Origin: 58-81 sp012729145
GTDB lineage: Bacteria; Synergistota; Synergistia; Synergistales; Thermovirgaceae
Reading direction: 5' to 3'
Assembly (NCBI GenBank): GCA_040770625.1
Contig: JAXGIW010000003.1
Coordinates: forward strand, 1-64,000
DNA: 64,000 bases
Both the position numbers and the translations under genes were made by a program. Each line of letters starts with the position of its first letter. Within the stretch, counting starts at the first letter, position 1. Below the pieces are notes generated by a model. That model saw only the letters and a program-made list of their open reading frames with translations. It was not told the origin of the DNA and did no database searches. Shown one piece after another: positions 15,402 to 25,033 of the stretch.

Positions 15402-17974
15402 TCCCCGGTCCCGCCGCCGTGTTCATCGTCATCTTCGCTCTGATCATCGTGATCCTCTTCGGGCTTTCTCTTCCCGGCCTTCGAGTTGTTCTTCTGTTTC
15501 GAGGCTTTCTCGTACCAACCCTTAAGTTTGGTGTAGACCCTGGAATAGATGCTTCCCGGGGTGTATCCACCCTTCTCTGCCATCTTTCCGGGCTCTGTCC
15601 CCGTAAGGATCAGAAGACCCTCATCAATGGAAGAAATGGCCCATATGTTGAACTTCCCCGCCTTTACAGCATCGGATACATCGTGAACGAGCATCAGGTT
15701 CCTTACGTTCTGTTTCGGGATAATGACCCCCTGGTCCCCCGTAAGTCCCCTCAAACGACAGTATTCAAAGAAACCTTCTATCTTCTCGTTGACGCCTCCA
15801 ATGGGCTGTATGTTCCCATGCTGGTCGACCGAACCGGTGACGGCCACACCCTGCTTAAGGGGAAGATCCGCAAGGGCTGAAAGGATGCAGTATAGTTCCG
15901 TCGAAGAGGCACTATCCCCCTCTATTCCCCCGTAGGTTTGCTCAAAGGTGATCCTGGCCGTAAGGGAGAGGGGGAAATCCCTGGCAAACATCCTTCCCAG
16001 GTAGCTGCCAAGGATCATAAGGCCCTTGTTGTGGATCGGGCCTGTCATCTTGACCTCCCTTTCGATGTTGACTATACCCTCGGCACCCATGTAGACGTTG
16101 GCAGTGATCCTCACAGGATGTCCGAACATGTGGTCTCTCATGTCCACAACGGTGAGGCCGTTGATCTGTCCTACCACTTCTCCCTCGGTCAGTATCCTGA
16201 TCGAATCCTGCTCAAAGGCCCTCCTGATCTTCTCCTCCACGAGGTTCGTCCTGAAGATCTTCTCCTTCAGGGCCCTCCGGACCTGTCCGGCTCCTGCTAC
16301 ATCCAGCTTTGCCTGGGAAGCCCATGCGGAAGACTCGACGACAAGCTCTGCGATCCTGTTGAACTGGGTGGACATCCTTTCGCTGTCCCCCGAAAGCCGG
16401 GCGGACCACTCAATCAACTCCGCCACCGCATCGGAAGAAAAGGGAAGGAGATCTTCCTTCTTGGCGTAGCCCGCGACGAAACAGGCCATCTGTTTTTCGG
16501 TCTCAGGATCCCTCGGCATATCGGTGTCGAAATCTGCCTTGATCTTGAAAAGCTTCTGGAACTCGGGGTCGTATATCAGGAGAAGATGATAGAGGTATCT
16601 CGTCCCTATCATGACAACCTTGAGATCGACAGGTATGGCTTCCGGTCTCAGGGAGGAGACGGGTATCACTCCCAGCTGTTCCCCCAGGTTCTCTATCACC
16701 AGTTCTCCTGTTCTGAGGACTCTCTTGAGGGCATCCCAGGACATGAAGTTCCGCAGGATCTCTTCGGCCTGCAGGACAAGATAGCCACCGTTGGCCCTGT
16801 GGATGACCCCGGAGATGATCTTTCGGAAGTCGGTGGTCAGCATGCCCTGCCGGCTCTCGTACTCGACCTTGCCGCAAAGATTGTAGTAGGTGGGGTTGGT
16901 CTCCCAGACTACTGGAGCCCCTCCTTCGGGATCGTTGGTCACGAAAATGTTGACCAGGTACCTGGAAAAATCCACATCGGCGCCTTCATCCCTTGCAGCG
17001 GCTATGAACATGTTGAAATTGGAGATAATGTCCTCGGAAAGGGCGTCAACCCACTCCCCTATCTTGCCTTCTCTGCCGAACTTTTCTCTGGTCTCCTGAA
17101 GGTAGGGGGCAATGGCGGCTCGAGAAATCTCCGATTCGAGTTCCTTGATCCTCTCCTTCAAGGATTTCTCAAGATCCCTGATCTTCCTGAGAACTTCAAG
17201 GGTCCTTTGGGATATTTCCTCGGAGATCTCCTGCAAGGCCTTTTTCTGGTCCTCCGAAAGAGACTCGAAGTCCTCCTGCATCATCTCCTTCATCTCTTCC
17301 CTGCCGTTCGACGGAGCTTCGGAAGAAGAGGGATCGGGCTCAGTCTCCTGCTCCTGGGCTACGCTCTCCTCAGACTCTTTGACCTTGCCACCTTCATCGG
17401 ATTTCTCCTGTCCCTTCAGGATCATGGGGATATTCACGAAACCCTGGGGAGTCCTCTTGATAACGAACCCCTTCTCTTTCGCCCAGGATCTCAGCTCCTC
17501 CATGATGCGGTTCACCTGCTCCTGGAAATCCTTCACCAGCTGAGCCTTTGCATCTTCATACTGGCTGTTCTCGAAGGCCTTGCTGAGAGTGCTCTTGAGC
17601 TCTTCAACCAGTTCTTCCAGGTGTGAGGCCAGTTCTTTGGCCTGGCCAGTAGGAAGATCTATGGCAAGTGGCTCTTCGGGGTTACTGAAGTTGAAGGCAT
17701 AGATGTAGTCCCTGGGGGCCGGCTCGGAATCGGCCTGGTCCTGTAACCTCTCCAGGGAATAGGTTGTTCGGCCGCTACCATGGTCTCCGACGACGAAAAT
17801 GTTATAACCTCTGTTCTTGATCCCCATTCCGAAGGTCATTGCCTGCACTGCTCTCTCCTGGCCGATCAGGTCTTCCAGGCAGGGGACATCAAGGGTCGTC
17901 TCAAAACCCAGTGATCCCGGATCGGTCCTCTTTCTAAGATGCTCCGCCGGCAAGAGATTATCGATGGTCTTCAT
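15398..17974 (-). CDS. Lon-like ATP-dependent protease (AAA_32/Lon-C type)
   Basis: 858 residues. An N-terminal ATPase-like region is followed by a C-terminal Lon Ser-Lys peptidase. Around residues 60-71 the P-loop is VVGDHGSGRTT, with Arg in place of the usual Lys. A long charged coiled-coil insertion (about residues 160-300, rich in Glu, Lys and Ser) interrupts the module. The peptidase has the Ser in GGIEGDSASSTE and the Lys in GGVNEKIEGFF, the Lon dyad. It resembles the LonB-like peptidases of Thermus and clostridia rather than classical LonA, because no N-terminal LON domain is seen. ATG 17974 lies 9-10 nt after a G-rich ribosome site and overlaps mnmA by 17 nt. Confidence 0.85.
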   Translation of the reverse strand: MKTIDNLLPAEHLRKRTDPGSLGFETTLDVPCLEDLIGQERAVQAMTFGMGIKNRGYNIFVVGDHGSGRTTYSLERLQDQADSEPAPRDYIYAFNFSNPEEPLAIDLPTGQAKELASHLEELVEELKSTLSKAFENSQYEDAKAQLVKDFQEQVNRIMEELRSWAKEKGFVIKRTPQGFVNIPMILKGQEKSDEGGKVKESEESVAQEQETEPDPSSSEAPSNGREEMKEMMQEDFESLSEDQKKALQEISEEISQRTLEVLRKIRDLEKSLKERIKELESEISRAAIAPYLQETREKFGREGKIGEWVDALSEDIISNFNMFIAAARDEGADVDFSRYLVNIFVTNDPEGGAPVVWETNPTYYNLCGKVEYESRQGMLTTDFRKIISGVIHRANGGYLVLQAEEILRNFMSWDALKRVLRTGELVIENLGEQLGVIPVSSLRPEAIPVDLKVVMIGTRYLYHLLLIYDPEFQKLFKIKADFDTDMPRDPETEKQMACFVAGYAKKEDLLPFSSDAVAELIEWSARLSGDSERMSTQFNRIAELVVESSAWASQAKLDVAGAGQVRRALKEKIFRTNLVEEKIRRAFEQDSIRILTEGEVVGQINGLTVVDMRDHMFGHPVRITANVYMGAEGIVNIEREVKMTGPIHNKGLMILGSYLGRMFARDFPLSLTARITFEQTYGGIEGDSASSTELYCILSALADLPLKQGVAVTGSVDQHGNIQPIGGVNEKIEGFFEYCRLRGLTGDQGVIIPKQNVRNLMLVHDVSDAVKAGKFNIWAISSIDEGLLILTGTEPGKMAEKGGYTPGSIYSRVYTKLKGWYEKASKQKNNSKAGKRKPEEDHDDQSEDDDEHGGGTGE

Positions 17975-19016
17975 GGCCTGGTGGCCCCCCTTTCTCCGCT
18001 CTCTCAATGATACCACCACCGTATACCCTGTCATTATAATAAAGCACGAGGGACTGCCCTGGGGCTACCCCGCTCACTCCTTCAGTAAAACGACAGGAAA
18101 AGGATCGGTCGTCTACCTGCTCCAGAATACAGGGATATGGTCTGCACCGGTAACGTTGACATCCATTGAGCCTTTCTCCCGCAACGGGTTCCACGTGCCA
18201 TACGGGGTCGCTGCAAAAAACCTCTTCAACCACGAGATCCCCCTGTCTTCCTACCACAAGTTCATTGAGAGACATCCTCTTTTCCACCACGAACCAGGGA
18301 CCGCCGGAGAGGGATAGCCCCTTTCTCTGTCCAATGGTGTACCTGTACAAGCCTCTATGGTATCCCAGTTCCTCTCCGGAAGTTGTCACGATCCTGCCCG
18401 GGATGAATGGACCTGCGTTAAGTTCGACGGTCTCTTCTAGCTTTCTTCCTGGAATGAAACATATATCCTTGCTCTCGCCTACGCCTTCGAACAGTCCCGG
18501 GAAGCGTTCTTCGCAAAACGCCCGTACTTCCCTCTTGGTGATCCCGCCAAGAGGGAAACAAGTCTTTTCCAGAATGGTCACAGGTATCCTGTAAAGCATG
18601 TAGCTCTGGTCCTTCTCGGGATCGACACCCCTTAACAGGGCAGCGCCTTCGTCGAGGCCTGACGATATCCTTGCATAGTGCCCTGTTGCGACCAATTCCG
18701 CTCCAAGGTCCCGGGCTACGGACACAAGTGAGACGAACTTCACCTGCTCGTTGCAGATCACGCAGGGGTTGGGGGTGAACCCCTTTCTGAGATCATCGAA
18801 AAAAGGGCGCCGGACCTTACAGTTGAAGAGGCTCTCCACATCAAGCGAGAGGATACTTATCCCCAGTTCCGAAGCGATCCTCTCTATTCTCTTTTCTGCT
18901 TCTCCTGAACAGAAAAAGCGAAGATGGACCCCGATAACTTCGAAACCCCTGTCCAGCATTATCGCCGCAGCTGCTGTACTGTCCATTCCTCCGCTGATCC
19001 CCACCACAGCCTTCAT
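17958..19016 (-). CDS. mnmA: tRNA-specific 2-thiouridylase MnmA
   Basis: Installs sulfur at position 2 of the wobble uridine in tRNA-Lys, -Glu and -Gln. It has 352 residues. The PP-loop MKAVVGISGGMDSTAAA is at the very N-terminus, which fixes the start at 19016; a longer in-frame extension lies inside the ATPase gene. The catalytic cysteines sit in FTPNPCVICNEQVKF and in ESKDICFIPG. HYARI and YRYTIGQRKGL are further family motifs. The start is 7 nt after the ATPase stop. It works with the tRNA-modification genes tilS, trmO, trmB and tmcAL also present in this window, though not in one operon. Confidence 0.95.
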   Translation of the reverse strand: MKAVVGISGGMDSTAAAAIMLDRGFEVIGVHLRFFCSGEAEKRIERIASELGISILSLDVESLFNCKVRRPFFDDLRKGFTPNPCVICNEQVKFVSLVSVARDLGAELVATGHYARISSGLDEGAALLRGVDPEKDQSYMLYRIPVTILEKTCFPLGGITKREVRAFCEERFPGLFEGVGESKDICFIPGRKLEETVELNAGPFIPGRIVTTSGEELGYHRGLYRYTIGQRKGLSLSGGPWFVVEKRMSLNELVVGRQGDLVVEEVFCSDPVWHVEPVAGERLNGCQRYRCRPYPCILEQVDDRSFSCRFTEGVSGVAPGQSLVLYYNDRVYGGGIIERAEKGGPPGHEDHR

Positions 19017-19023
19017 TGCCAGT

Positions 19024-21576
19024 TCATCCCACCATTCCGTTCCGGAGAACTTTTCTCGCCTGTGCGACCAGGGTAGGGAGAAGTGCGCTGGCAATAACGA
19101 TACCCCACTCTGTGACCGAAAGAGGAACGATATCCAGCACTTCCTGCATTATGGGAACGTGACTGATATTGAACTGAAGGAGAGCGGAAAAACCGACACC
19201 CGCCAGAAGCCAGGGATTTGCAAAAATCTGCCCCGGATCGCCCAGCAGTGATCGGTTCCTTACATTGAAGACAAAGAAGAGCTGCGCGAAGACCAGGGTA
19301 TGGAAGCATATTTCCGTAGCCCGGGCAGGATCACCGGGATGAAGGCGAACGGAGAAAGCGTAGGCCGCAAAGACCCCCAGAGATATTACAAGACCGTAAA
19401 AGACGATGTTAGCCATATGCCACCTTGTGAGGATATCCTCCTGTCTTTTCTTGGGAGGTCTGCTCATTACGTCCGGTTCTGCAGGATCCAGGGCAAGGGC
19501 GAGAGCCGGGGCCACGTCTGTAACAAGGTTGATCCATAGTATCTGGAGAGGGAGAAGGATAGACGGGAGGCCCAGTGCAATACCACCCAGGACGGTGATC
19601 ACCTCGCTCAGATTGCAACACAGAAGGAAGAGCACTGATTTCCTTATGTTGTCGAAGATCTTCCTTCCCTCTCCGATGGCCGTCACTATAGTTGAGAAAC
19701 GGTCATCCTGCAGGATTATATCGGAGGCCTCCTTGCTGACCTCGGTCCCCTGGATACCCATGGCTATCCCGACATCGGCCTGTTTGAGAGCCACCGCGTC
19801 GTTGACGCCGTCACCCGTCATTGCGACTACCTCACCGGAGGCCTGGAGCGATCTAACTATCCTGAGCTTGTGCTCCGGGGCCACCCTTGCAACGACGGCG
19901 ATCTCTCTTGCCTGTGAAGCGATCGCTCCCTCCTCCATCTCAGCCAGTTCAGAACCGGAAAGGGCCTTGCTCCCCCCTTGACCAAGTATTCCGACTTCAG
20001 CAGCGATGGACCTGGCAGTGACGAGATGGTCCCCCGTTACCATGATTACATGGATGCCTGCATCGATACAGGACCTTACCGAATCTCTAACCTCAGGTCT
20101 GGGCGGATCGAAGATCCCGGCAACTCCCAGGAAGGAAAGATCCCCCTCATCATCCCCCCAGGCGAAAGCCAGGGTCCTCATTCCCTGTGCCGCCATAGCC
20201 TCGATCCTTTCCATCCACTCTCTCCTGTACTCTTCACTGAAGGTGACAAGCCCGTTTTTTGACCAGACCTTCCTGCACATCTGGAGTATCCTTTCCGGGG
20301 CTCCCTTGGCCGCGACCCCATCCCTGTGCCATGTGATCATTCTCATGGTCTGGGAATCAAAGGGCTCCTCCCCGATAATGGGTGTCGCTCTCCTCGTAGC
20401 GCCTATGTCAATACCTCTAGAGAGAGCGGATCTGAGCAGAGCCACCTCCATGGGATCTCCAACCTGGGAATCCTCTTCGAGGTGGGCCTTGTTGCAAAGG
20501 ACGGAAACCCTCAGGAGCAGATCCTCACACTCCGGGTGGGCAGGGACCATGGACCTCACGGCCATGTCGTTCATCGTGAGGGTCCCGGTCTTGTCGGTGC
20601 AGATCACAGTAGTTGAACCCAGAGTCTCCACCGATGCCAGGTTCCTGACGAGGGCGTTTCTCTTCGCCATCCTGTGCACACCGATGGCGAGGGTCATTGT
20701 GGCTACGAAAGGGAGCCCCTCCGGCACGGCCGCGACCGCCAGGGCTATTCCCGTCTCGATCATACGTACGATCCCCCTGCCCTGGAGGACCCCGAGGCCG
20801 GTCACCAGGATCGCTATGCCTATGACCATTCTTATCAGGAGGCCACTAAGTCTTGCCAGGCGTTCTTCCAGAGGAGTGGCCGACTTGCTTACCGTAGAGA
20901 GCATGGAACTGATCCTGCCTATCTCGGTCCCCATTCCGGTCCCGAAGACCACCGCCCTCCCCGAACCTCTCACCACTGCGGTTCCCGAGAAGAGACAGTT
21001 CTTCCTGTCGGCAAGTTCCGTTCCCACAGGCAAGATCTCTCCTGTCTTGTCTACGGGGAGAGATTCTCCCGTCAGGGCGGCTTCATCGACCCCCAGGTTA
21101 TACTGTTCAAAAACACGGGCATCTGCTGGCACTACATCCCCCGCCTCAAGAAGAATGATGTCACCCGGAACAAGACTTGCGGCACTTACGGTCCTGATCA
21201 CACCTCCCCGAAGAGCGACTGCTGTGGGGGAGATCATCGCCTTTAGAGCCATAAGAGCCTTTTCCGCCCTGAACTCGGTTACGAAACCGATACCTCCGTT
21301 GATCAGAATGACGACAAGGATAGCAAAAGCATCGAGGGTCTCCTTCATGACAAGGCTTATCAGGGAAGCTCCTGTCAATAGATAGATCATGGGGGTCATG
21401 AACTGCCGAAGCAGGCTCTTCCACCATGGTTCAGGTTCTTCAGGGTTGATCTGGTTAGGACCGTACCGCTCTATAAGCTCTTCCACTCTCAGGTCGTCAA
21501 GACCTTTTTCCGGGTCGACATCAAGAGCAGCAAGGATCTCCTTGGCATCCAGTGCATGGGCTTTGGTCAGGTCCAT
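19024..21576 (-). CDS. Cation-transporting P-type ATPase, probably Ca2+ type (P2A-like)
   Basis: About 850 residues from the ATG at 21576; a longer frame reaches 21717, but its N-terminal 47 residues look non-conserved and reach back over hypF. The order is cation-ATPase N-domain, M1-M2, actuator, M3-M4, then the phosphorylation site CTDKTGTLT, the nucleotide-binding domain, the hinge MTGDGVNDAVALKQADVG, and M5-M10. M4 has AAVPEGLP and M6 has NLVTDVAPALALALDP, the pattern of SERCA-like Ca2+ pumps; Na+ or other cation specificity is possible. It probably exports cations across the inner membrane. It heads the block continuing into mnmA. The ribosome site (GGAG) is 11 nt from the ATG, rather far. 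Confidence 0.85.
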   Translation of the reverse strand: MDLTKAHALDAKEILAALDVDPEKGLDDLRVEELIERYGPNQINPEEPEPWWKSLLRQFMTPMIYLLTGASLISLVMKETLDAFAILVVILINGGIGFVTEFRAEKALMALKAMISPTAVALRGGVIRTVSAASLVPGDIILLEAGDVVPADARVFEQYNLGVDEAALTGESLPVDKTGEILPVGTELADRKNCLFSGTAVVRGSGRAVVFGTGMGTEIGRISSMLSTVSKSATPLEERLARLSGLLIRMVIGIAILVTGLGVLQGRGIVRMIETGIALAVAAVPEGLPFVATMTLAIGVHRMAKRNALVRNLASVETLGSTTVICTDKTGTLTMNDMAVRSMVPAHPECEDLLLRVSVLCNKAHLEEDSQVGDPMEVALLRSALSRGIDIGATRRATPIIGEEPFDSQTMRMITWHRDGVAAKGAPERILQMCRKVWSKNGLVTFSEEYRREWMERIEAMAAQGMRTLAFAWGDDEGDLSFLGVAGIFDPPRPEVRDSVRSCIDAGIHVIMVTGDHLVTARSIAAEVGILGQGGSKALSGSELAEMEEGAIASQAREIAVVARVAPEHKLRIVRSLQASGEVVAMTGDGVNDAVALKQADVGIAMGIQGTEVSKEASDIILQDDRFSTIVTAIGEGRKIFDNIRKSVLFLLCCNLSEVITVLGGIALGLPSILLPLQILWINLVTDVAPALALALDPAEPDVMSRPPKKRQEDILTRWHMANIVFYGLVISLGVFAAYAFSVRLHPGDPARATEICFHTLVFAQLFFVFNVRNRSLLGDPGQIFANPWLLAGVGFSALLQFNISHVPIMQEVLDIVPLSVTEWGIVIASALLPTLVAQARKVLRNGMVG

Positions 21577-21642
21577 AGGGTTCAATGCTCCTTTCCTGTT
21601 CGTTGCGGATAGCCTTTCCGGCACCTTCACCGGAACAGGGGC

Positions 21643-21671
21643 TTGAGCCTCTGTCGGCTGGGCATTACAAT
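21643..21671 (+). promoter_or_regulatory. Promoter of hypF
   Basis: TTGAGC (21643-21648), a 17-nt spacer and TACAAT (21666-21671). The predicted transcript starts about 15 nt before the TTG start codon, so the leader is just long enough for GGAGGT at 21683-21688. Confidence 0.7.
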
Positions 21672-21693
21672 TCCCGGAGACCGGAGGTAAGAA

Positions 21694-23976
21694 TTGATAA
21701 GACATGTCAGACTTCAAGTAACCGGAGTGGTCCAGGGGATCGGGTTCCGCCCCTTCTGCAGCAGGCTTTCAGGCGAGATCGGTCTTGGGGGTTCCGTAAG
21801 GAACACAACAGCCGGTGTCGTAATTGACCTGTATGGAGACCCCGAAGGGATCGATTCCTACATAGAACGCCTGCAGACGGATTGTCCCACCCTGGGCCAC
21901 ATTCAGTCAATCACGATCGTTCTCGACGAAAGGATCGACGACATCCGGAAAAGGCCCTTTGAGATCCTCGACAGTCACGGTTCGGGAGGGGAATATGCCC
22001 TCATACCTCCGGACATTGCAACCTGCAGCGACTGTCTTGCGGAGTTGCGGGACCCTGGGAACAGGAGATTCCGTTATCCCTTCATCAACTGCACAAACTG
22101 TGGCCCCAGGTTCACGATCATCGAGGGCCTCCCCTATGACAGGCCCCTTACTTCCATGTCCGGTTTCCCTCTCTGCGGAGAGTGTAGCCTTGAATACTCC
22201 GACCCGGACGATCGCCGCTTCCACGCCCAGCCTGTTGCTTGTGAAAAGTGCGGCCCCTGTCTTTCCCTTGCCTCCCGTGAAGGCTCCCTGTTGGCACAAG
22301 GAGAAGAAGCGCTTCTTGAAGCGATAAGGTCCCTGACATCGGGAGGCATCGTCGCACTAAAGGGGCTCGGGGGCTTTCACATTGCGTGTCTCCCCCAAGA
22401 TCTTCCGGTCCTTGAACTTAGAAAGAGGAAGAAGAGACCGGCCAAACCCTTTGCTCTGATGGCAAGGAATGAGAAAGCAGCTGAAAGTATCGTGAAACTC
22501 TCCCACTTCTCAAGGCAGATCCTCAACTCCCCAAGGCGGCCCATCGTCATCTGCCCCCGCAGATCGCTTTCGGGGGTATCGGACCACGTGGCACCTTACC
22601 AGAACTCCCTCGGGATCATGCTTCCCTATACTCCCATCCACCACCTTATTATGGAGGAGATCCCGCTTCTGGTAATGACCAGCGCCAATCTGAGCGACGA
22701 GCCCCTTATCTCGGAGAACGGAGAGGTCATTGAAAAGCTGAAGGGTATCGCGGACCTCTTCCTTGTTCACGACAGGCCAATTATCATGAAGATAGACGAT
22801 ACGGTGATCGCGCCTTCCGGGAAGAGGACCATCCTGGTCCGTCGTGGGCGCGGTTACGTTCCCCACCCGATAATGGTCCGAAGGGATATGCCCAGGGTCC
22901 TGGCGGCCGGAGCGGAGATGAGATCCACCTTTTCTCTTGGCAGGGGGAGGACCATACTCCCGGGACAATACATCGGAGACCTGAAGCAGCTCGATACAGC
23001 CGTCTACTATGAGAAGGCCCTGAGGCATTTTATCAGGCTTTTCGGACTGAGACCCAACCTTTTGGCCGCGGACCTGCACCCCTCCTACGCATGTACCGAC
23101 ATCGCCCAAAAAGTGATGGGAAAACCGGAGGACACCCTCCTGGTCCAGCATCATCACGCACACATGGCGGCATGTCTTGTCGAGAACGGGCACGAAGGAA
23201 CGGTTCTGGGGATCATTTTGGACGGGACGGGACTGGGAAGCGACAGGAATATCTGGGGGGGAGAGTTCCTTCTCGGCGACATAAGTTCGTTCACCCGGGT
23301 GGGTCACTTCAGGGAGGCGCCCCTTCCAGGCGGCGACAGGGCAGTCCTCGAACCTTGGCGTTTTGCCCTGGCCCTTATGGAGAAAGCCCTGGGCCCAGGT
23401 GATGCTGAAAGACTTGCAGGAGAGATATGGCCCACCCACAGCCACCTTTTCGGCAGCATTCTTTCAACCCTGGATAAGGCTCCGGTCACATCCTCCTGCG
23501 GAAGGCTGTTCGATGCGGTCGCAGCCGTACTGGGGATAAGGGATGTCATCTCTTACGAGGGTCAGGCTGCCATGGAGCTCGAGTCTTCGGCCAGGGGGGG
23601 ATCCCGTCCAGCCCCTTTCGGGATAAGGGAACAGAACGGAAAGATGATCCTCGATTGGGAGCCTGCTGTTCGATGGATCCTGCTGGAAGGCCTCCGTCTG
23701 GGTGCCGCCAGGACATCATCGGCTTTTCACTTCGGCCTTGCAGAGGCTATCTCTGATATCGCCCTTGAGATCTCCAGGAGAACGGGAGTCAGGGAAACGG
23801 TCCTTTCCGGTGGGGTTTGGCAGAACAGAAGGCTGCTCAGCCTGGCGATCCCCCTTCTTGAAAGGAGGGGACTAAGGCCCCTCATCCATCATGCCCTGTC
23901 TCCCAACGACGAATGCATCTCCGTGGGTCAGGCGGCAGTGGCTTCCGTACACTGGGGCGGCCGGACCACCACATAG
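21694..23976 (+). CDS. hypF: Carbamoyltransferase HypF (NiFe-hydrogenase maturation)
   Basis: Makes the carbamoyl group that HypE converts to the CN ligands of [NiFe] hydrogenase. It has 760 residues, full length. In order: an acylphosphatase domain (LQVTGVVQGIGFRPF), two zinc fingers (CSDCLAELRDP/CTNCGPRFTI and CGECSLEYSDP/CEKCGPCLSL), a YrdC-like domain (about 200-380), and a Kae1-like carbamoyltransferase domain with the metal-binding HHHAHMAACL. The start is TTG 21694, exactly 5 nt after GGAGGT. It is transcribed alone and divergently from the ATPase. No other hyp or hydrogenase gene lies in the window, so its partners must be elsewhere. Confidence 0.96.
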   Translation: MIRHVRLQVTGVVQGIGFRPFCSRLSGEIGLGGSVRNTTAGVVIDLYGDPEGIDSYIERLQTDCPTLGHIQSITIVLDERIDDIRKRPFEILDSHGSGGEYALIPPDIATCSDCLAELRDPGNRRFRYPFINCTNCGPRFTIIEGLPYDRPLTSMSGFPLCGECSLEYSDPDDRRFHAQPVACEKCGPCLSLASREGSLLAQGEEALLEAIRSLTSGGIVALKGLGGFHIACLPQDLPVLELRKRKKRPAKPFALMARNEKAAESIVKLSHFSRQILNSPRRPIVICPRRSLSGVSDHVAPYQNSLGIMLPYTPIHHLIMEEIPLLVMTSANLSDEPLISENGEVIEKLKGIADLFLVHDRPIIMKIDDTVIAPSGKRTILVRRGRGYVPHPIMVRRDMPRVLAAGAEMRSTFSLGRGRTILPGQYIGDLKQLDTAVYYEKALRHFIRLFGLRPNLLAADLHPSYACTDIAQKVMGKPEDTLLVQHHHAHMAACLVENGHEGTVLGIILDGTGLGSDRNIWGGEFLLGDISSFTRVGHFREAPLPGGDRAVLEPWRFALALMEKALGPGDAERLAGEIWPTHSHLFGSILSTLDKAPVTSSCGRLFDAVAAVLGIRDVISYEGQAAMELESSARGGSRPAPFGIREQNGKMILDWEPAVRWILLEGLRLGAARTSSAFHFGLAEAISDIALEISRRTGVRETVLSGGVWQNRRLLSLAIPLLERRGLRPLIHHALSPNDECISVGQAAVASVHWGGRTTT

Positions 23977-23987
23977 TCATTCCAGGT

Positions 23988-24011
23988 ACAGGGCCCGCTT
24001 AAGGACCCTGT
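23988..24011. terminator. Hairpin between convergent hypF and glpX
   Basis: ACAGGGCCC (23988-23996) pairs with GGACCCTGT (24003-24011) around loop GCTTAA, with one G-T pair. Neither side has a clear T tract. It sits where transcripts of both genes should end, so it is a terminator-like hairpin of uncertain efficiency. Confidence 0.45.
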
Positions 24012-24037
24012 GCGTCTTGCCGACCGATGGACCACCC

Positions 24038-25033
24038 CTATTCGAATCTCGGCCCGTAATCTATACTGCTGATCAGATCTAGTTTCCTGAGGCTGTGGAT
24101 CGCATCAATGTACCTTATGGTCCCGCTCTTGGAACGCATTACGATCGAGTTGGTCACGATCCTGTCTCCCTCGTACCTTACTCCCTTGAGCATCTCCCCG
24201 TCTGTAACACCGGTAGCTGCGAAGAAGACGTTGTCGGAGGAGACCAGGTCGTCAAGGGATAGAACGGCGTTGAGGTCCATACCCAGTTCCCTGCACCTGG
24301 CAGCCTCCTCAGTGTTCCTTGGCCATAGTTTGCACTCCATGGTGCCCCCGACGCACTTCAGGGCGCAAGCGCTGATAACAGCCTCGGGCGACCCCCCGAC
24401 GCCCATCAGGAGATCAATACCGCTTCCGTTCTTGCAGGTCATCAGCGCTCCGGCGATATCCCCATCCGATATCAGCCGGATCCTTGACCCCGCCTCCCTG
24501 ATCTCGGAGATCAGCTGTTCATGCCTGGGTCTGTCAAGAACGACCACTGTCACGTCCTCCACAGCCTTGTCTAGAGCCTTGGCCACCCTGGAGAGGTTTT
24601 CGTAGACAGGGGCCTCGATGTCTATCACACCGGCTGCGGAAGGTCCTACCGCGATCTTGTTCATATAGAAGATGTGCTTTGGGTCGAACATGGTGTTCCG
24701 TTCAGAAAGGGCGACAACGCTCACGGCATTGGGCCTCCCGAGAGAGAGCAGCCTGGTGCCGTCGATGGGATCGACAGCGATATCCACCTCGGGGTTATTC
24801 CCAGTCCCAAGCTTCTCACCGTTAAAGAGCATGGGAGCCTCGTCCTTTTCTCCTTCTCCGATAATGATCGTGCCGTTCATCTCTATTGTGTTTAGCATGT
24901 ATCGCATACCATTGACGGCAGCATTGTCCGAGGCGTTGCGGTCACCCCTTCCCATCCAGCGCCCGGCAGCCATCGCTGCTGCTTCTGTTGCCCTGACCAG
25001 TTCAAGAGCCATATTTCTTTCGGGCTTGTTCAT
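24038..25033 (-). CDS. glpX: Fructose-1,6-bisphosphatase class II (GlpX)
   Basis: Gluconeogenic enzyme hydrolysing fructose 1,6-bisphosphate to fructose 6-phosphate. It has 331 residues. Metal- and substrate-binding motifs are GEGEKDEAPML near residue 60 and DIAVDPIDGTRLLSLGR near 85, typical of GlpX and of the Li+-sensitive phosphatase superfamily. The N-terminus MNKPERNMALELVRATEAAAMA matches the family. It overlaps the purB stop as ATGA and ends the long prfB-glpX block. Some GlpX enzymes also act on sedoheptulose 1,7-bisphosphate; the sequence alone does not decide this. Confidence 0.95.
   Translation of the reverse strand: MNKPERNMALELVRATEAAAMAAGRWMGRGDRNASDNAAVNGMRYMLNTIEMNGTIIIGEGEKDEAPMLFNGEKLGTGNNPEVDIAVDPIDGTRLLSLGRPNAVSVVALSERNTMFDPKHIFYMNKIAVGPSAAGVIDIEAPVYENLSRVAKALDKAVEDVTVVVLDRPRHEQLISEIREAGSRIRLISDGDIAGALMTCKNGSGIDLLMGVGGSPEAVISACALKCVGGTMECKLWPRNTEEAARCRELGMDLNAVLSLDDLVSSDNVFFAATGVTDGEMLKGVRYEGDRIVTNSIVMRSKSGTIRYIDAIHSLRKLDLISSIDYGPRFE

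Noticed and set aside
15938..17626. 562-codon open frame on the plus strand
   Set aside because: It lies wholly antisense to the Lon-like protease gene, whose product has clear motifs; composition is that of a shadow frame in GC-rich DNA.
20006..21385. 459-codon open frame on the plus strand
   Set aside because: Antisense to the P-type ATPase; shadow of conserved membrane segments.
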